Below are positions 48,501-57,645 of a stretch of 64,000 bases of DNA, in pieces. The translations under genes were made by a program, and so were the position numbers. The DNA is from Fibrobacter sp. UWR4. Its GTDB lineage: Bacteria > Fibrobacterota > Fibrobacteria > Fibrobacterales > Fibrobacteraceae. Location: the NCBI RefSeq assembly GCF_003149045.1, contig NZ_QGDU01000005.1, positions 62,001 through 126,000 on the forward strand. Reading direction: 5' to 3'. Within the stretch, counting starts at the first letter, position 1. Each line of letters starts with the position of its first letter. The notes beneath the pieces were generated by a model. The model was not told the origin of the DNA. It did no database searches and worked only from the letters and a program-made list of their open reading frames with translations.

Positions 48501-49820
48501 ACCAGAACCAGCGGCATCACGATCCACCACCACTCCAGTAAGAGGAGCAAGATCATCTAGATAGTTGTCAATCCACTGCACATGAATCAGCACATTGTCA
48601 TTAATGTGCTTCTGAGGATTTGAGGTATAGTCAACGAACACCATATGTCCCGAGTTGCTGGCAACAAACAGGTGACCATAACCATCTACAGTACCCTGAT
48701 CCAGGCGCCATCCCACGTAACCACCATCATTGGTTCTAGGAAGCGTCATATTGTCCAAAGTTTCAACGAAGAACATTTTTCGAAGGTCAATGGTTGCAAC
48801 AACTTTTGCCTTCATTTCACCATTTTCACGATACGGCAGAATCTGCACAATGCGAGAACCACCAAAGACAAATATGGTCTTGGAATAGGGATCATAGGTT
48901 CCACCATGTGCACCTTCCAGAGAATCAATCAGGATCTTTGTTCTAAAAGTGGTAATAACAGAATCACCAATGTTCCCACCAACGGCATCGCGATTATCAG
49001 CAGTTACCAATGTCTTAACAGTGTCCGTGATCATAGCAAAATAGGCACCCGCTTTTCTTGATTTTACAGAAGCCTCATCGCACAAAGCGCCCGTATTCGC
49101 ATTAGCTTCACAGCCACCACCATAATAATTGGAATAGGTATAGAAGGCAGTACCCTCATTATCCCAAATAAGAGTTGCAAGAGCATCATCATTACGGCGT
49201 GATCCCTCAGCAGCTTGCAAATGGACTCGATACCCCTTTTCAGCGAAATTATTCTTATTGATCCCCACCCTAGTATCAAAACGGAACAGAGGACCAGGGA
49301 TACCTGCACCCCACAAAACTTCCTGGGTAGGATCCATCATCAAATGCCAAAAACCAGAGGTAGAGGTAGCCGGCGTTGCAGTTGCCACCAAGCACTTACC
49401 ACCATCCTTCTTCGCAGTTTTACTGACTTTATGGACAAATCTTCCTTGGGCGGCAATAAGCAAGTCACCATCGGGATGGTGAACAATACCATCTGCACCA
49501 ATAAGGCCATCACCTTCCGCGCCATGGTCCATGCCTTCCTTACTATTACCCGTGCAAAGCGTCTCCCTTTTTTTAGGGTTCATGAGTAACCGACCACCAC
49601 CATCATACTGATAGTCGATGCTCTTTACACGATCTTGTCCAGCATACTTTGTATAGTACAGCGTAGCCTTGGAGCCATTGTGAGCAATCAGGTCTCCTAT
49701 CTGCTGGATCCAGATACCCGTTGCCGGATTTTCCGGAGCGTCGTACGTAACATCACCAGCCACGGCAGAAACTGCCATGAACATCAATAAAGTTGAGATA
49801 TATTTTGTTGTTTTCAACAT
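45531..49820 (-). CDS. Giant secreted protein with Ser/Gly/Pro linker and calcium-type motifs
   Basis: 1429 residues from ATG 49820. The signal peptide is MLKTTKYISTLLMFMAVSAVAG. Residues ~20-460 are a beta-rich region that could be a propeller (IGDLIAHNGSKATLYYTK, NNDGGYVGWRLDQGTVDGYGHLFVASNSGHM-type strands). Residues ~460-640 are a low-complexity linker with a 15-residue repeat. The C-terminal ~800 residues hold Ig/cadherin-like strands and DxDxDG calcium-type loops (DTDGDGVLD, DTNGDMDLD). They end in a FlgD-like motif NWNYKDHRGRFVGTGVYNVQF and a basic tail. Probably a surface adhesin or fibre-binding protein; no catalytic domain recognised. Second gene of an operon with 49853-52603. Confidence 0.75.
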   Translation of the reverse strand: MLKTTKYISTLLMFMAVSAVAGDVTYDAPENPATGIWIQQIGDLIAHNGSKATLYYTKYAGQDRVKSIDYQYDGGGRLLMNPKKRETLCTGNSKEGMDHGAEGDGLIGADGIVHHPDGDLLIAAQGRFVHKVSKTAKKDGGKCLVATATPATSTSGFWHLMMDPTQEVLWGAGIPGPLFRFDTRVGINKNNFAEKGYRVHLQAAEGSRRNDDALATLIWDNEGTAFYTYSNYYGGGCEANANTGALCDEASVKSRKAGAYFAMITDTVKTLVTADNRDAVGGNIGDSVITTFRTKILIDSLEGAHGGTYDPYSKTIFVFGGSRIVQILPYRENGEMKAKVVATIDLRKMFFVETLDNMTLPRTNDGGYVGWRLDQGTVDGYGHLFVASNSGHMVFVDYTSNPQKHINDNVLIHVQWIDNYLDDLAPLTGVVVDRDAAGSGSDFEIMSSASQSSSSLQVYEESSSSSKPASSSSNKVSSSSGTIPGPGSSGSVGSSSSGSVPGSSGSVGSSSSGSVPGSSGSGDPSSSGSVPGSSGSGDPSSSGSVPGSSGSGDPSSSGSVPGSSGSGDPSSSSSVPGSSGSGDPSSSGSVPGSSGSDNPSSSGSGNPGEGSSSSGNGKSSSSNRYIGVEDFEIEELTPEESYPSPEDFERGDEIVSGTVVLVPADPDPSNPNIKVINGNNYLLGDNPTGLPHDLRYDSGKDSARVGDIVAITLDKDKVDEYFNGEDSLKIIGSGTVKVLDPVTGEKVDAIKKNTDGTITIFVTADQVVEGGSIKVVGSTSKVVIDNINFFDPVPEAHKGFIKDTNGDMDLDYLEILLKDTLTASYELENVWLVVNGDTLKCVNPSLNDAKDRIIVDVSGLDLPESEKFPVEGAVAIMSYKDKGTGSSHVRSTNVIKVGSSVIKDAYAIRDVHGKDSLFLQFNIELIPVDIGSPEMLIMLKQEAERYGFDLDQISKVYMPAKDIVILVGDSLGLKGDMKDSVSLHPNATFSELPYITSDEYDREIPVTVVDRFPAVQNVEYWDTDGDGVLDQIVSVFDSKLAREDIDGALYMSYPWYSYRGMMIQLQAQPADLEIDPNDSTRVIWKVRSTTRLAEGVTSISEKLPEANVYTYYSIFGETFVSEETAPLVDKMSPVIARATLDYGKKADTLVIVFTEPIMTKDLKGDDFFSFIHGSEVIELNPTRIDWSSDGLSAKLILDGSIATILPGDSLLVRKGDKDAIRDNYGNIAGENPQSVVIGGLLNHLVEATNMGTFDASDDRVVDEGDKESHTLQTVSSVNLRYVPGSTTKEDMEKEGALGQLVQLGERFVPQLLDRAQISADGSYDPSALDSLKPEDVFISFIVNYTDHLGQYVNDTVITVQCNSPKFGGNCLETDKKVFVNWNYKDHRGRFVGTGVYNVQFKMIVRYDKKKIEEEIKDKWGVRRKKRSKK
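48011..48370 (-). repeat. 45-bp tandem repeat (about 8 units) coding a linker
   Basis: Exact 45-nt period; units are visible at 48038, 48083, 48128, 48173, 48218, 48263, 48308 and 48353. Each codes GSVPGSSGSGDPSSS or a close variant. It is the hinge of the giant protein and a likely spot for length change by slippage. Confidence 0.9.
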
Positions 49821-49852
49821 ATCGCTAACCTCTGAAATCCTCTTTGGGCGGC

Positions 49853-52603
49853 TCACTTCCTGGAACCAGTAATGCCCCACCTAAAGACTCTTTCAATCAA
49901 AAATTCTTCCTTTGCACCAAATACTTTTACCTTGAACTTGGCAAGATAAACACCTACTCCAACCTTACGGCCGTCATCGGAACGCATATTCCAGCGGACA
50001 TAAAGCTTGTCGGGATTTTCAAAACAGTTTCCTTCAAAGAATTCGTCATCACAGGCTATCTTTCCGGAAGCGCTTCCCACATAGACACCCATATTGGTGT
50101 AGACGTAAAGTTCCCAGACAAGACCGCTGTTTTCAAGATCCAGGACGCTCGCACCGGAGTCGCTATTCATAATGGTAGAGAAACCCACATCCATCAGTAC
50201 GCCCAGAGAAGCAGCATTATCCTTGTCCAGGGAAGTCTTCACATGGTCAATGGTAAACGGTTTCACACGGTCACTCAGTTCTTCTGCGCGATTCAAATCA
50301 GCAAAGGAAGTTGTCTGCATAATGACGCGAGGATCCCCCTCTACCATTACGGAAGGAGCCTGTTCAGAAACGCGGTTACCGTTAGCATCCACAAGACCAC
50401 TGGTAAAGTTGTCAAACTTCACGGAATCTGCAGGATTCATACGTTCCGCCAGATCCGTTCCTGCTTCCATATAGAAAGTCGCCTTACGACCTCCGTCGCT
50501 CCATTCCACAGAAGTCAGACTATAGTGAATCCAGGCACCATCCACATAGAAGGACAGGCAATCGTCTGTCATGGAGAACTTTTCATAATCGATCGGTTCA
50601 GAGAAAGTCACCACAAACTTGTCCGGAGACATGTACTGGAAGGATTCCGGATTAAGGAAGTTGCTGGCGATAACCGGCGCCATATAATCGTTCATTTCAA
50701 AGCGAACTTCTTCCGTAGTATCCTTTCCATCGATAGTCACCTTATTGGAAAGCGTTGCGTATCCATATTCCCTACCATCAGAAGTCTTGGACACTCGAGT
50801 CGGATCCACTGCAGTAAGTTTTTCCATCACATCGTAGGACTTAGGATCAATGGAGAATCCAAGAACAGTTCCATCAGAAGAAAGGGTCAAATCACGAGGA
50901 GAAGGATTCAGTTCAATCACATCACCATCGTTATCCAGCCAGTAGAAGGTGAGATTCATGTTCTTCAGGTCATCTTCCGTAATGGGAGTTTCAAAACCTA
51001 CGGAAACGCTATCCAGACGACCATCACCATCACGATCGTAGAAGCCGTTATTTTCGCTCATATAGATACGGCCAGAATTCTGAACAGGAACTTCCTGATT
51101 GTTCTTGCTGGTGGGAATTCCATCTGCAGCCGTCAGAATTCCATCCGGACAGGCGTCCTTTCCACAGTCCGTTTCAATCTTCACCTTATCACCCACAGAC
51201 ACAACGCCAGAAGCTACCAGGAATTTCCAGACATTTCCATCCTTCTGGATGGCTTCTGCATAAATGCGCTCCCCATTCAGTTTCAGGCCTTCCCCCTCAG
51301 TCCAGGATTCATCCACATCCTTATTGAAGCGAACAATCAAGGTATCCGTATCGCCACTACCCTTTACCAGAGTGGCAACCTGAATTACAGCACCGACGCT
51401 ATCCTTAATGTTCGTGCGCAGAGTGTCGCAACGATTCCCCACAGAGGAACAGACATAGGCCTTCAATACACCGGAAGCATCCTTGTCCTGGAGAGCCTCG
51501 TCAATATCAGGCAGACCAAACTGGTCTCCAGTGCGAGTTTCATCTCCGGAATACTTCTTGAACTTATCGCCAGAGGGCCAGTTGTAGAAGAAATCCTTCA
51601 CATCCACGGAATCCATGTTACCGGCAAACTGGACAGAAATGCTATCGCCCATACCATCGCCATCGGTATCAAAGATGACGGCGCTTTCCAAATCCGGCAG
51701 ATCAGGATTACCAAATCGAAGTTCACCAGGGAATGGACCTTCTACAAAGTACTTTTTGGAATCCCCTGGATTCTTGTAACCACTCAATGTAAAATTGGAG
51801 CCATCCGTAACAGATGCAGATGCGTAGACCAGGAAGCTGCTCTTACCCTTACTGAAGATAACGTAAGCCTTTCCGTTTGCAGTTTCCAAGTCAGCACCGG
51901 AAAGGGTCTTGAAAATCAAATTGTCACTATCCCCAAATGTGGATACGTAAAACTTTTCCTTATCCACAGTCGTATCTACGGCATTGGCATCAGGGCCGAT
52001 CGTCACAACAGCTTCCACATCGATCTGCAGAGAATCCCCGACCTCCAGTTGCAGTTTGGTTGCATCCGTGACCTCCTCACCAGCGACATAATATTTCAGA
52101 GCAGGAGCATAGATGTTGTAAATGCGGGAAGTATCGGGTTTAGCAGAGGGAGAACTAGCAGTACCGACAGGAATGTTAACATAAGGATACATTCCCTTGA
52201 TGCCGAAGTTCGCAAGAGCTCTTTCGCCAGAATTTACCTTATCCAGATTATGGACAGAATCCCCAATGGCACCTTCATAGCGGAAGAGATAAATGGAATC
52301 GTTGTCAGCCAAAGGCGCATACACATAGAAGTCAGTATTTTTCAGCGCGTATTGACGAGAATTTATCTTAACGGCGTCCGCAGACAGCGTATCTTCGTCA
52401 TGGGCTTCAACAAAAAGACTAAAACCCTGAGACCTTAAAACGCGCAGATAGACACAACGTCCGTCCGGAGAACCATCATAATTGACGCAGTCAACATCTT
52501 TAACCTTGGAGGATTCATCGCCTTCCGCAGCAAAAGTACCTGTTGCAAGCAAAAGCAGCAACAGCCCTAAAAGCTGAAAAATATGTTGACGACTACCCCA
52601 CAT
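49853..52603 (-). CDS. Large secreted protein related to the downstream giant protein
   Basis: 916 residues from ATG 52603 (GAGG ribosome site). Signal MWGSRQHIFQLLGLLLLLLA with TGTFA cleavage. Multiple Ig-like beta domains with D-x-D-x-D-G loops (FDTDGDGMGDSISV, DRDGDGRLDSVSV) recur in the same spacing as in the downstream gene. The C-terminus carries the same FlgD-like end (VRWNMRSDDGRKVGVGVYLAKF). The pair are tandem paralogues by domain plan. Role in surface attachment is inferred. Confidence 0.7.
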   Translation of the reverse strand: MWGSRQHIFQLLGLLLLLLATGTFAAEGDESSKVKDVDCVNYDGSPDGRCVYLRVLRSQGFSLFVEAHDEDTLSADAVKINSRQYALKNTDFYVYAPLADNDSIYLFRYEGAIGDSVHNLDKVNSGERALANFGIKGMYPYVNIPVGTASSPSAKPDTSRIYNIYAPALKYYVAGEEVTDATKLQLEVGDSLQIDVEAVVTIGPDANAVDTTVDKEKFYVSTFGDSDNLIFKTLSGADLETANGKAYVIFSKGKSSFLVYASASVTDGSNFTLSGYKNPGDSKKYFVEGPFPGELRFGNPDLPDLESAVIFDTDGDGMGDSISVQFAGNMDSVDVKDFFYNWPSGDKFKKYSGDETRTGDQFGLPDIDEALQDKDASGVLKAYVCSSVGNRCDTLRTNIKDSVGAVIQVATLVKGSGDTDTLIVRFNKDVDESWTEGEGLKLNGERIYAEAIQKDGNVWKFLVASGVVSVGDKVKIETDCGKDACPDGILTAADGIPTSKNNQEVPVQNSGRIYMSENNGFYDRDGDGRLDSVSVGFETPITEDDLKNMNLTFYWLDNDGDVIELNPSPRDLTLSSDGTVLGFSIDPKSYDVMEKLTAVDPTRVSKTSDGREYGYATLSNKVTIDGKDTTEEVRFEMNDYMAPVIASNFLNPESFQYMSPDKFVVTFSEPIDYEKFSMTDDCLSFYVDGAWIHYSLTSVEWSDGGRKATFYMEAGTDLAERMNPADSVKFDNFTSGLVDANGNRVSEQAPSVMVEGDPRVIMQTTSFADLNRAEELSDRVKPFTIDHVKTSLDKDNAASLGVLMDVGFSTIMNSDSGASVLDLENSGLVWELYVYTNMGVYVGSASGKIACDDEFFEGNCFENPDKLYVRWNMRSDDGRKVGVGVYLAKFKVKVFGAKEEFLIERVFRWGITGSRK

Positions 52604-52732
52604 GTTCAACCTCAAATTCCGGGTACGGATATTCGTACCCCATACATTAATCAAATGTATGTTTTTTTTTGCATTCCATTAAATGAAAATAAGCCCCTGT
52701 GACTCATATCTCAGGGTTTTGCACACGGAACC

Positions 52733-53890
52733 CTATTCCAACTTGGAACAACGGTTCGCAAGGTCCGTAACAATATCGTCCATAAAGATCCAGCCCCTGT
52801 CCTGAAGCCGGATGTTAACGGTCTCAGGAGAATCCGTCACCTGCAAATACCCATGCTTTAACCACTTTTCCAAAGCACAATTCGGGAGTTTATATCCCAG
52901 TTTTTCCAGTTCCAACAGGTCTAAGCCGGAGGATTGCCTTAGGGATAGCCAGAAGAGCTCCATCAGGACGTCATCTTCGGACAATTCATCGACCGCCAGG
53001 AGTTTCTCCGGAGCCCCATTCCTCACGTAATCGCGCCACCTAGGGTATATCTCTGGAGCAAAAAAACGCCTATTCCCTACATAGCTGTGAGCGCCCGGTC
53101 CAAAACCGGCATATTCGCCCCGTTGCCAATAATTTTGATTGTGAATACTTTCAAAGCCTGGCTTTGCAAAATTGGAAACTTCATATCGTGTAAATCCTTT
53201 TCTATCAAGGAGTTCCACACCACCGTTATACATCGGTTCATAAAGATCTTCATCTATTTTGAAGATTTCTTTCTGAACTTTTTGACCAAGAATTGTTCTG
53301 GGATTTACAGTCAGCCCGTAAAAACTGATATGGGTCAGAGGGAACTCACTAAGACGATCCACATCCCTAAGGAAACCTTCCACGGACTGTCCAGGCAAAC
53401 TAAACATCAAATCCCCGGAAACGCGAATTTCAGGACAATCCGTCAAAAGACGAAGCGCCGCCTCCCCCGCCTCTACCGAATGGGCTCGTCCAATCCGGGC
53501 AAGCAGTTCCTGATCAAAGGTCTGAAGCCCTAAACTGAACCGTTTTACCCCCAATTTCAGGGCATTTTCTACTGTTTCAGGAGTGGTGGACTCCGGATTA
53601 AACTCCATGGAAATCTCTCGAAGCCCCGAAATGTTCACCCCAACGGACTGGAGGCTGCCAAATACCTGGCTGAGACAATCTGACGGCAGCATAGAAGGCG
53701 TTCCGCCCCCCAAATATAAAGTTTCCGCAGTTTTCAACAATCCTGGGTGACGGTTTTCATAAAGCTCAATTTCACGACAAACCAGGTCTGAATACTCCTG
53801 AAACAGTTTCTCACTGGCAGGAAGTACGCGAAAATCGCAATAATCACAAACTTTTTTGCAAAAGGGAATGTGAATATACAGGCTAAACAT
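52733..53890 (-). CDS. hemW: HemW-type radical SAM protein
   Basis: 385 residues. The radical-SAM motif CKKVCDYC (CxxxCxxC) sits at residues ~11-18, in the HemW context YIHIPFC. TLYLGGGTPSMLP (SAM-binding GGGTPS), ISFYGLTVNPRTIL and QNYWQRGEYAGFGPGAHSYV (heme/substrate region) follow. HemW is a heme chaperone/insertase rather than a true coproporphyrinogen oxidase. Divergent from the small membrane protein next door. Confidence 0.92.
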   Translation of the reverse strand: MFSLYIHIPFCKKVCDYCDFRVLPASEKLFQEYSDLVCREIELYENRHPGLLKTAETLYLGGGTPSMLPSDCLSQVFGSLQSVGVNISGLREISMEFNPESTTPETVENALKLGVKRFSLGLQTFDQELLARIGRAHSVEAGEAALRLLTDCPEIRVSGDLMFSLPGQSVEGFLRDVDRLSEFPLTHISFYGLTVNPRTILGQKVQKEIFKIDEDLYEPMYNGGVELLDRKGFTRYEVSNFAKPGFESIHNQNYWQRGEYAGFGPGAHSYVGNRRFFAPEIYPRWRDYVRNGAPEKLLAVDELSEDDVLMELFWLSLRQSSGLDLLELEKLGYKLPNCALEKWLKHGYLQVTDSPETVNIRLQDRGWIFMDDIVTDLANRCSKLE

Positions 53891-53956
53891 GCTTTTTATG
53901 ACAAAAAAAATTCTAAACTTTGTTTTCTTTTTGAAAATTTAGATTATATAAAGGAT

Positions 53957-54136
53957 ATGGATAACGAGAATAAAAAAACTTGGAAGAAAAAAATCAAGAA
54001 GAAGCTGCCGCTCCTTCTGTTTTTGACGTTATCTACCATTATCTTCTTTCTGGCGTCCACCTTGCTTCTGGACGATTCCTACAAGGACATCATCCTGATC
54101 GCCATGTTCTGGGCATTGCCCCTGTTTATCCACTAG
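53957..54136 (+). CDS. Small basic membrane protein
   Basis: 59 residues from ATG 53957 (AAGG just upstream). Basic head MDNENKKTWKKKIKKK, then two membrane helices (LPLLLFLTLSTIIFFLASTLLL and IILIAMFWALPLFI). Stops 12 nt before the cyclase gene and probably its partner; function unknown. Confidence 0.6.
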   Translation: MDNENKKTWKKKIKKKLPLLLFLTLSTIIFFLASTLLLDDSYKDIILIAMFWALPLFIH

Positions 54137-54148
54137 CGGGGCGAAACC

Positions 54149-55219
54149 ATGGCAATGACGCGTTTAACACAACGAAAGTTCAAAGCACTCTGCTTCTATA
54201 TGTTTAGCTGGGTCTTCGTCGTTATCGGAGTCACCAGTCTTCTCACCTATGGATCCTCCTCTGGGATGAACATGGACAAAGTGATGCTGATGCTTCAGCT
54301 GTCCATGCTCATGGGGCTTTCCCATGGCATTTACGACGTGGTGATCCTTCAGGACGAAATGGACCGTAGACCGGTTATTGCGGCCCTTCTGATTCGTTCC
54401 AGCTTTTTTATGGCAAGTATCTGCGCGAACCTGATCCTATGCATTGTCATCTGGAAAATCGATCGCGAGAACGGCATTATCAACGTGGCGTCAGTCACCA
54501 AGATCCGGGAAATCTTCAAGGAACCCTCTACCCATATCCAGATCGTTTCCCTCTTCATCCTCGGCCACCTTATTACATTCGTTCGTTCCGTCCATAAAAA
54601 GTTTGGTACTAGAGTCTTCGTGAACACCTTGTTGGGTAAATATCAAGACCCAAAGGAGGAGGACCTAGTGTTTATGTTCATGGATCTGAAAAACTCAACG
54701 ACGATATGCGAAGAACTGGGAAACGTTAAGTACAGTAACTTCATCAGGGACTATTACAAGCTCCTCTCCAACTGCTGCGAAGAAAACCAGGGTGAAATTT
54801 ACCAGATTGCCGGTGATGGAGCATTCCTCACCTGGAAAACAGCCGCCTGCAAGCACAAGGCTAGACCCCTAAACTGTTTCTTCGATTTCAAGGACGCCCT
54901 GTTCCATACCCAGAGAAAATTCCTCAAACGTTACGGCGTCGCTCCAGATTTCAAGGCAGCAGTCCATTGCGGGAAAGTAATTTCCACGGAAGTAGGCAAC
55001 TTCGGTAGCGAAATGGCTTATCATGGGGACGTACTCAACACCACCTCCAGAATTCAATCCCTCTGTACCAAACTTGGTCAGGATTTCCTTATTTCAGAGG
55101 ATTTTTTCGCTCAGTTACCCCTTCCCCTCCCCCACAGATTCATCTGCACCAAGGCTGGATCATTTGAATTAAAGGGAAAAAAGAACGCAATTATGATTTT
55201 TTCTCTGCAAATCCCTTGA
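54149..55219 (+). CDS. Class III adenylate/guanylate cyclase, membrane-bound
   Basis: 356 residues. Four membrane helices in the first ~150 residues (FYMFSWVFVVIGVTSLLTY, MLMLQLSMLMGLSHGIYDVV, SSFFMASICANLILCIVIW, IVSLFILGHLITFV). The C-terminal cyclase domain has the first metal Asp in FMFMDLKNSTTICEELG, the second in EIYQIAGDGAFLTWK, and LNTTSRIQSLCTK with the Asn/Arg transition-state pair. Makes cAMP or cGMP from NTP. Two cNMP-domain-like regulators elsewhere in the window are candidate readers. Confidence 0.88.
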   Translation: MAMTRLTQRKFKALCFYMFSWVFVVIGVTSLLTYGSSSGMNMDKVMLMLQLSMLMGLSHGIYDVVILQDEMDRRPVIAALLIRSSFFMASICANLILCIVIWKIDRENGIINVASVTKIREIFKEPSTHIQIVSLFILGHLITFVRSVHKKFGTRVFVNTLLGKYQDPKEEDLVFMFMDLKNSTTICEELGNVKYSNFIRDYYKLLSNCCEENQGEIYQIAGDGAFLTWKTAACKHKARPLNCFFDFKDALFHTQRKFLKRYGVAPDFKAAVHCGKVISTEVGNFGSEMAYHGDVLNTTSRIQSLCTKLGQDFLISEDFFAQLPLPLPHRFICTKAGSFELKGKKNAIMIFSLQIP

Positions 55220-55255
55220 CAACCTGAATTTTTATTTCTAACATTGGGTCACCTC

Positions 55256-55328
<73 letters not shown>

Positions 55329-55330
55329 CT

Positions 55331-55372
55331 AAAAAAGAAAGAACACCACTAAAGTGGTGTTTTTCTTTTTTT
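55331..55372 (+). terminator. Terminator after tRNA-Gly
   Basis: AACACCACT / AGTGGTGTT stem with A run before and T run after. Confidence 0.8.
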
Positions 55373-55732
55373 AGAAGTAGAGAAAGGGAATCAAGCACCC
55401 TCGAAGAGGGGGCGGCAGTAGCGCCCGAGGCGAGTGCTGTAAAAATCTATTTATAGATTTTTATTGCCGAGCCGACCAAGCGGACGCCGAAGGCGTCAAT
55501 ATTTTTCTTATGCACGAAGTGCGAAAAGGAAAATAATGAGCTTTAAGCGAAGCGATAAGCCCTTTAGGGTGAGTGAGCAGCCCTGCGAAGCAGGGTGACT
55601 GCGAACGAACATTCCCTTTTCCACCCCGAGCCTTTTTTCATTTTACCGCAAGAACAGACTCGGGGCCGAAGACCCCTTGGGGTCGAGGGCGCACTTGCGA
55701 CAATTTCCAAATTTTTCTAAATTAGCGCCCCT
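55373..55732. repeat. Cluster of short hairpins, no gene
   Basis: 360 bases without a gene. It holds a perfect AAAAATCTAT / ATAGATTTTT palindrome (55441-55462) in the frame GGCGAGTGC ... ATTGCCGAGCC, the same frame as at 10964-11010. It also has at least four small stems with GAA-type loops: CGCC GAA GGCG, GCAC GAA GTGC, AGC GAA GC and CCCTGC GAA GCAGGG. XPB starts at 55733 with TAAATT 9 nt before it. Confidence 0.75.
55718..55723 (+). promoter_or_regulatory. Putative -10 element of the XPB gene
   Basis: TAAATT with 9 nt to ATG 55733, no ribosome site. Confidence 0.4.
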
Positions 55733-57514
55733 ATGAATCCGAATGGCGCAATTATTGTTCAAAGTAACATGGAAATTATGGTGGAAGTGGACGCTCCCAC
55801 CTACGAAGCAGCTCGTGACGCAATCGCTCCTTTCACCGAACTGGTGAAGAGCCCCGAGCATCTACACACTTACAAGATCAGCCCCCTTAGCCTGTGGAAT
55901 GCCGCATCTACCGGCCTCCGCGCAAAAGAAGTTTTGGAACGCCTGGAAAGCCAGAGCCGTTACCCCATTCCCCAGACCGTCATTACCGAAGTGGAAGACT
56001 ACATGGGTCGCTACGGCCTCCTCCGCATGAAGAAGGATGACGGAGACAACTTGATCGTAGAATCCGACGACAAGTTCATGTTTACGGAAATCTGCAAGCT
56101 GAAAGAAGTGGAGCCTTACATCAAGGAATTTATCGACGACACCCACGCCATCGTGGATCCTGAACGCCGCGGTCACCTGAAGATGGCTCTTACCAACGCA
56201 GGCTTCCCGGTGGAAGACCTGGCTGGCTACACCGTGGGCGATCCCTTGCCCATCAAACTCCGCGACACCATGCTTTCCGGCAAGGAATTCAAGCTCCGCG
56301 ACTACCAGAAGGAAGCAGCCCAGGTGTTCTACGCCTCCGGTTCCGAGAAGGGCGGTTCCGGCGTTATCGTATTGCCCTGCGGTTCCGGCAAGACAGTCAT
56401 CGGCATTGCCACCATGGCCTTGATCCAGACCAAGACATTGATCTTGACACCGAATATTTCCGCATCCCGCCAGTGGATTCGCGAAATCTGCGACAAGACA
56501 GATCTGACTCCCGACATGGTGAAGGAATACTCCGGCGAAGTAAAGGAAATCGGCCCCGTTACCGTAGCCACCTACCAGATTCTCACTCAGCGCAAACGCG
56601 CCAAGAAGGCTAACGAGGAAGTCACCGAAATCGACCTGGAAGAAGGTTCCGAAGAAGAAGTGAAGAAGGAACTGGCCAACTTCCCGCTGTTCAGCCAGCA
56701 GAAGTGGGGCCTCATGATTTACGACGAAGTCCACCTGCTTCCCGCCCCGGTGTTCCGCCTGAGTACCGAAATGCAGGCCACCCGCCGTTTGGGACTTACA
56801 GCAACCCTCGTTCGTGAAGACCACAAGGAAACAGAAGTATTCAGTCTGATAGGTCCTAAAAAATACGACATTCCTTGGCGCATTCTTGAAGCCCAGGGCT
56901 GGATTGCCACTGCAGACTGTAACGAAATCCGCATCCCTCTGGAAGCGGAAATGAAGATGAAGTACGCCCTGGCTCCCGTCCGCGAAAAGATTACTCTTGC
57001 TAGCTGCAATCCCGAAAAGACGGACATCGTGCAACGCCTGCTGAAGTATTACGACAAGCCGGACGATCGCGTCCTGATTATCGGTCAGTACATCGAACAG
57101 CTGGAAAACCTTTCCAAGGTGCTGGACATTCCTCTCATTACGGGTAAGACGCCCAACAAGGAACGCGACGTACTTTACGCCAAATTCCGTGATGGTACCC
57201 TGAAAAACCTGATGGTATCCAAGGTAGGTAACTTCGCTATCGACCTTCCCGACGCCAACGTGCTAATCCAGATTTCCGGTACATTCGGTAGCCGTCAGGA
57301 AGAAGCGCAGCGTCTCGGTCGAGTGCTCCGTCCCAAGAGCGACGGAGGTGCTGCACATTTCTACAGCATCGTGACTCAGGATTCCAAGGAACAGGAATTT
57401 GCCATGAACCGTCAGCTGTTCCTGACTGAACAGGGCTATGCCTACAAGATCATCAAGCGCGGAGACTGGGACATCCTTTGCCGCACACCTGAAGAGCTTG
57501 CCGCTAGACAGTAA
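55733..57514 (+). CDS. XPB/Rad25-type DNA helicase
   Basis: 593 residues. SF2 helicase: N-terminal XPB damage-recognition-like part (MNPNGAIIVQSNMEIMVEVD), the Walker A LPCGSGKTVIGIATMAL, the DEVH box MIYDEVHLLPAPVFR, LGLTATLVRED and, in the second RecA domain, QRLGRVLRPKSDG. Bacterial XPB homologues are scattered and are thought to act in repair or transcription. Its XPF-like partner is not in this window. Full length. Confidence 0.9.
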   Translation: MNPNGAIIVQSNMEIMVEVDAPTYEAARDAIAPFTELVKSPEHLHTYKISPLSLWNAASTGLRAKEVLERLESQSRYPIPQTVITEVEDYMGRYGLLRMKKDDGDNLIVESDDKFMFTEICKLKEVEPYIKEFIDDTHAIVDPERRGHLKMALTNAGFPVEDLAGYTVGDPLPIKLRDTMLSGKEFKLRDYQKEAAQVFYASGSEKGGSGVIVLPCGSGKTVIGIATMALIQTKTLILTPNISASRQWIREICDKTDLTPDMVKEYSGEVKEIGPVTVATYQILTQRKRAKKANEEVTEIDLEEGSEEEVKKELANFPLFSQQKWGLMIYDEVHLLPAPVFRLSTEMQATRRLGLTATLVREDHKETEVFSLIGPKKYDIPWRILEAQGWIATADCNEIRIPLEAEMKMKYALAPVREKITLASCNPEKTDIVQRLLKYYDKPDDRVLIIGQYIEQLENLSKVLDIPLITGKTPNKERDVLYAKFRDGTLKNLMVSKVGNFAIDLPDANVLIQISGTFGSRQEEAQRLGRVLRPKSDGGAAHFYSIVTQDSKEQEFAMNRQLFLTEQGYAYKIIKRGDWDILCRTPEELAARQ

Positions 57515-57543
57515 CAAACATTTCGTTTTTGTTACATACGTTT

Positions 57544-57570
57544 AAGTCCTGGTTTTTTCCAGGACTTTTT
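57544..57570 (+). terminator. Terminator after XPB
   Basis: AAGTCCTGG / CCAGGACTT stem with a T6 loop and a T tail. Confidence 0.85.
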
Positions 57571-57645
57571 CGTTATTATCCCCCATCATTTTTTCGCTTT
57601 ATTCCTTTTTTATATATCTTTGTGATGTAAGAAAAAGAGGTTTTT

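Noticed and set aside
49844-52438. 864-residue open frame on the plus strand opposite the large secreted protein
   Set aside because: Antisense shadow: the minus strand has a signal peptide, ribosome site and domain motifs; the plus frame has none.
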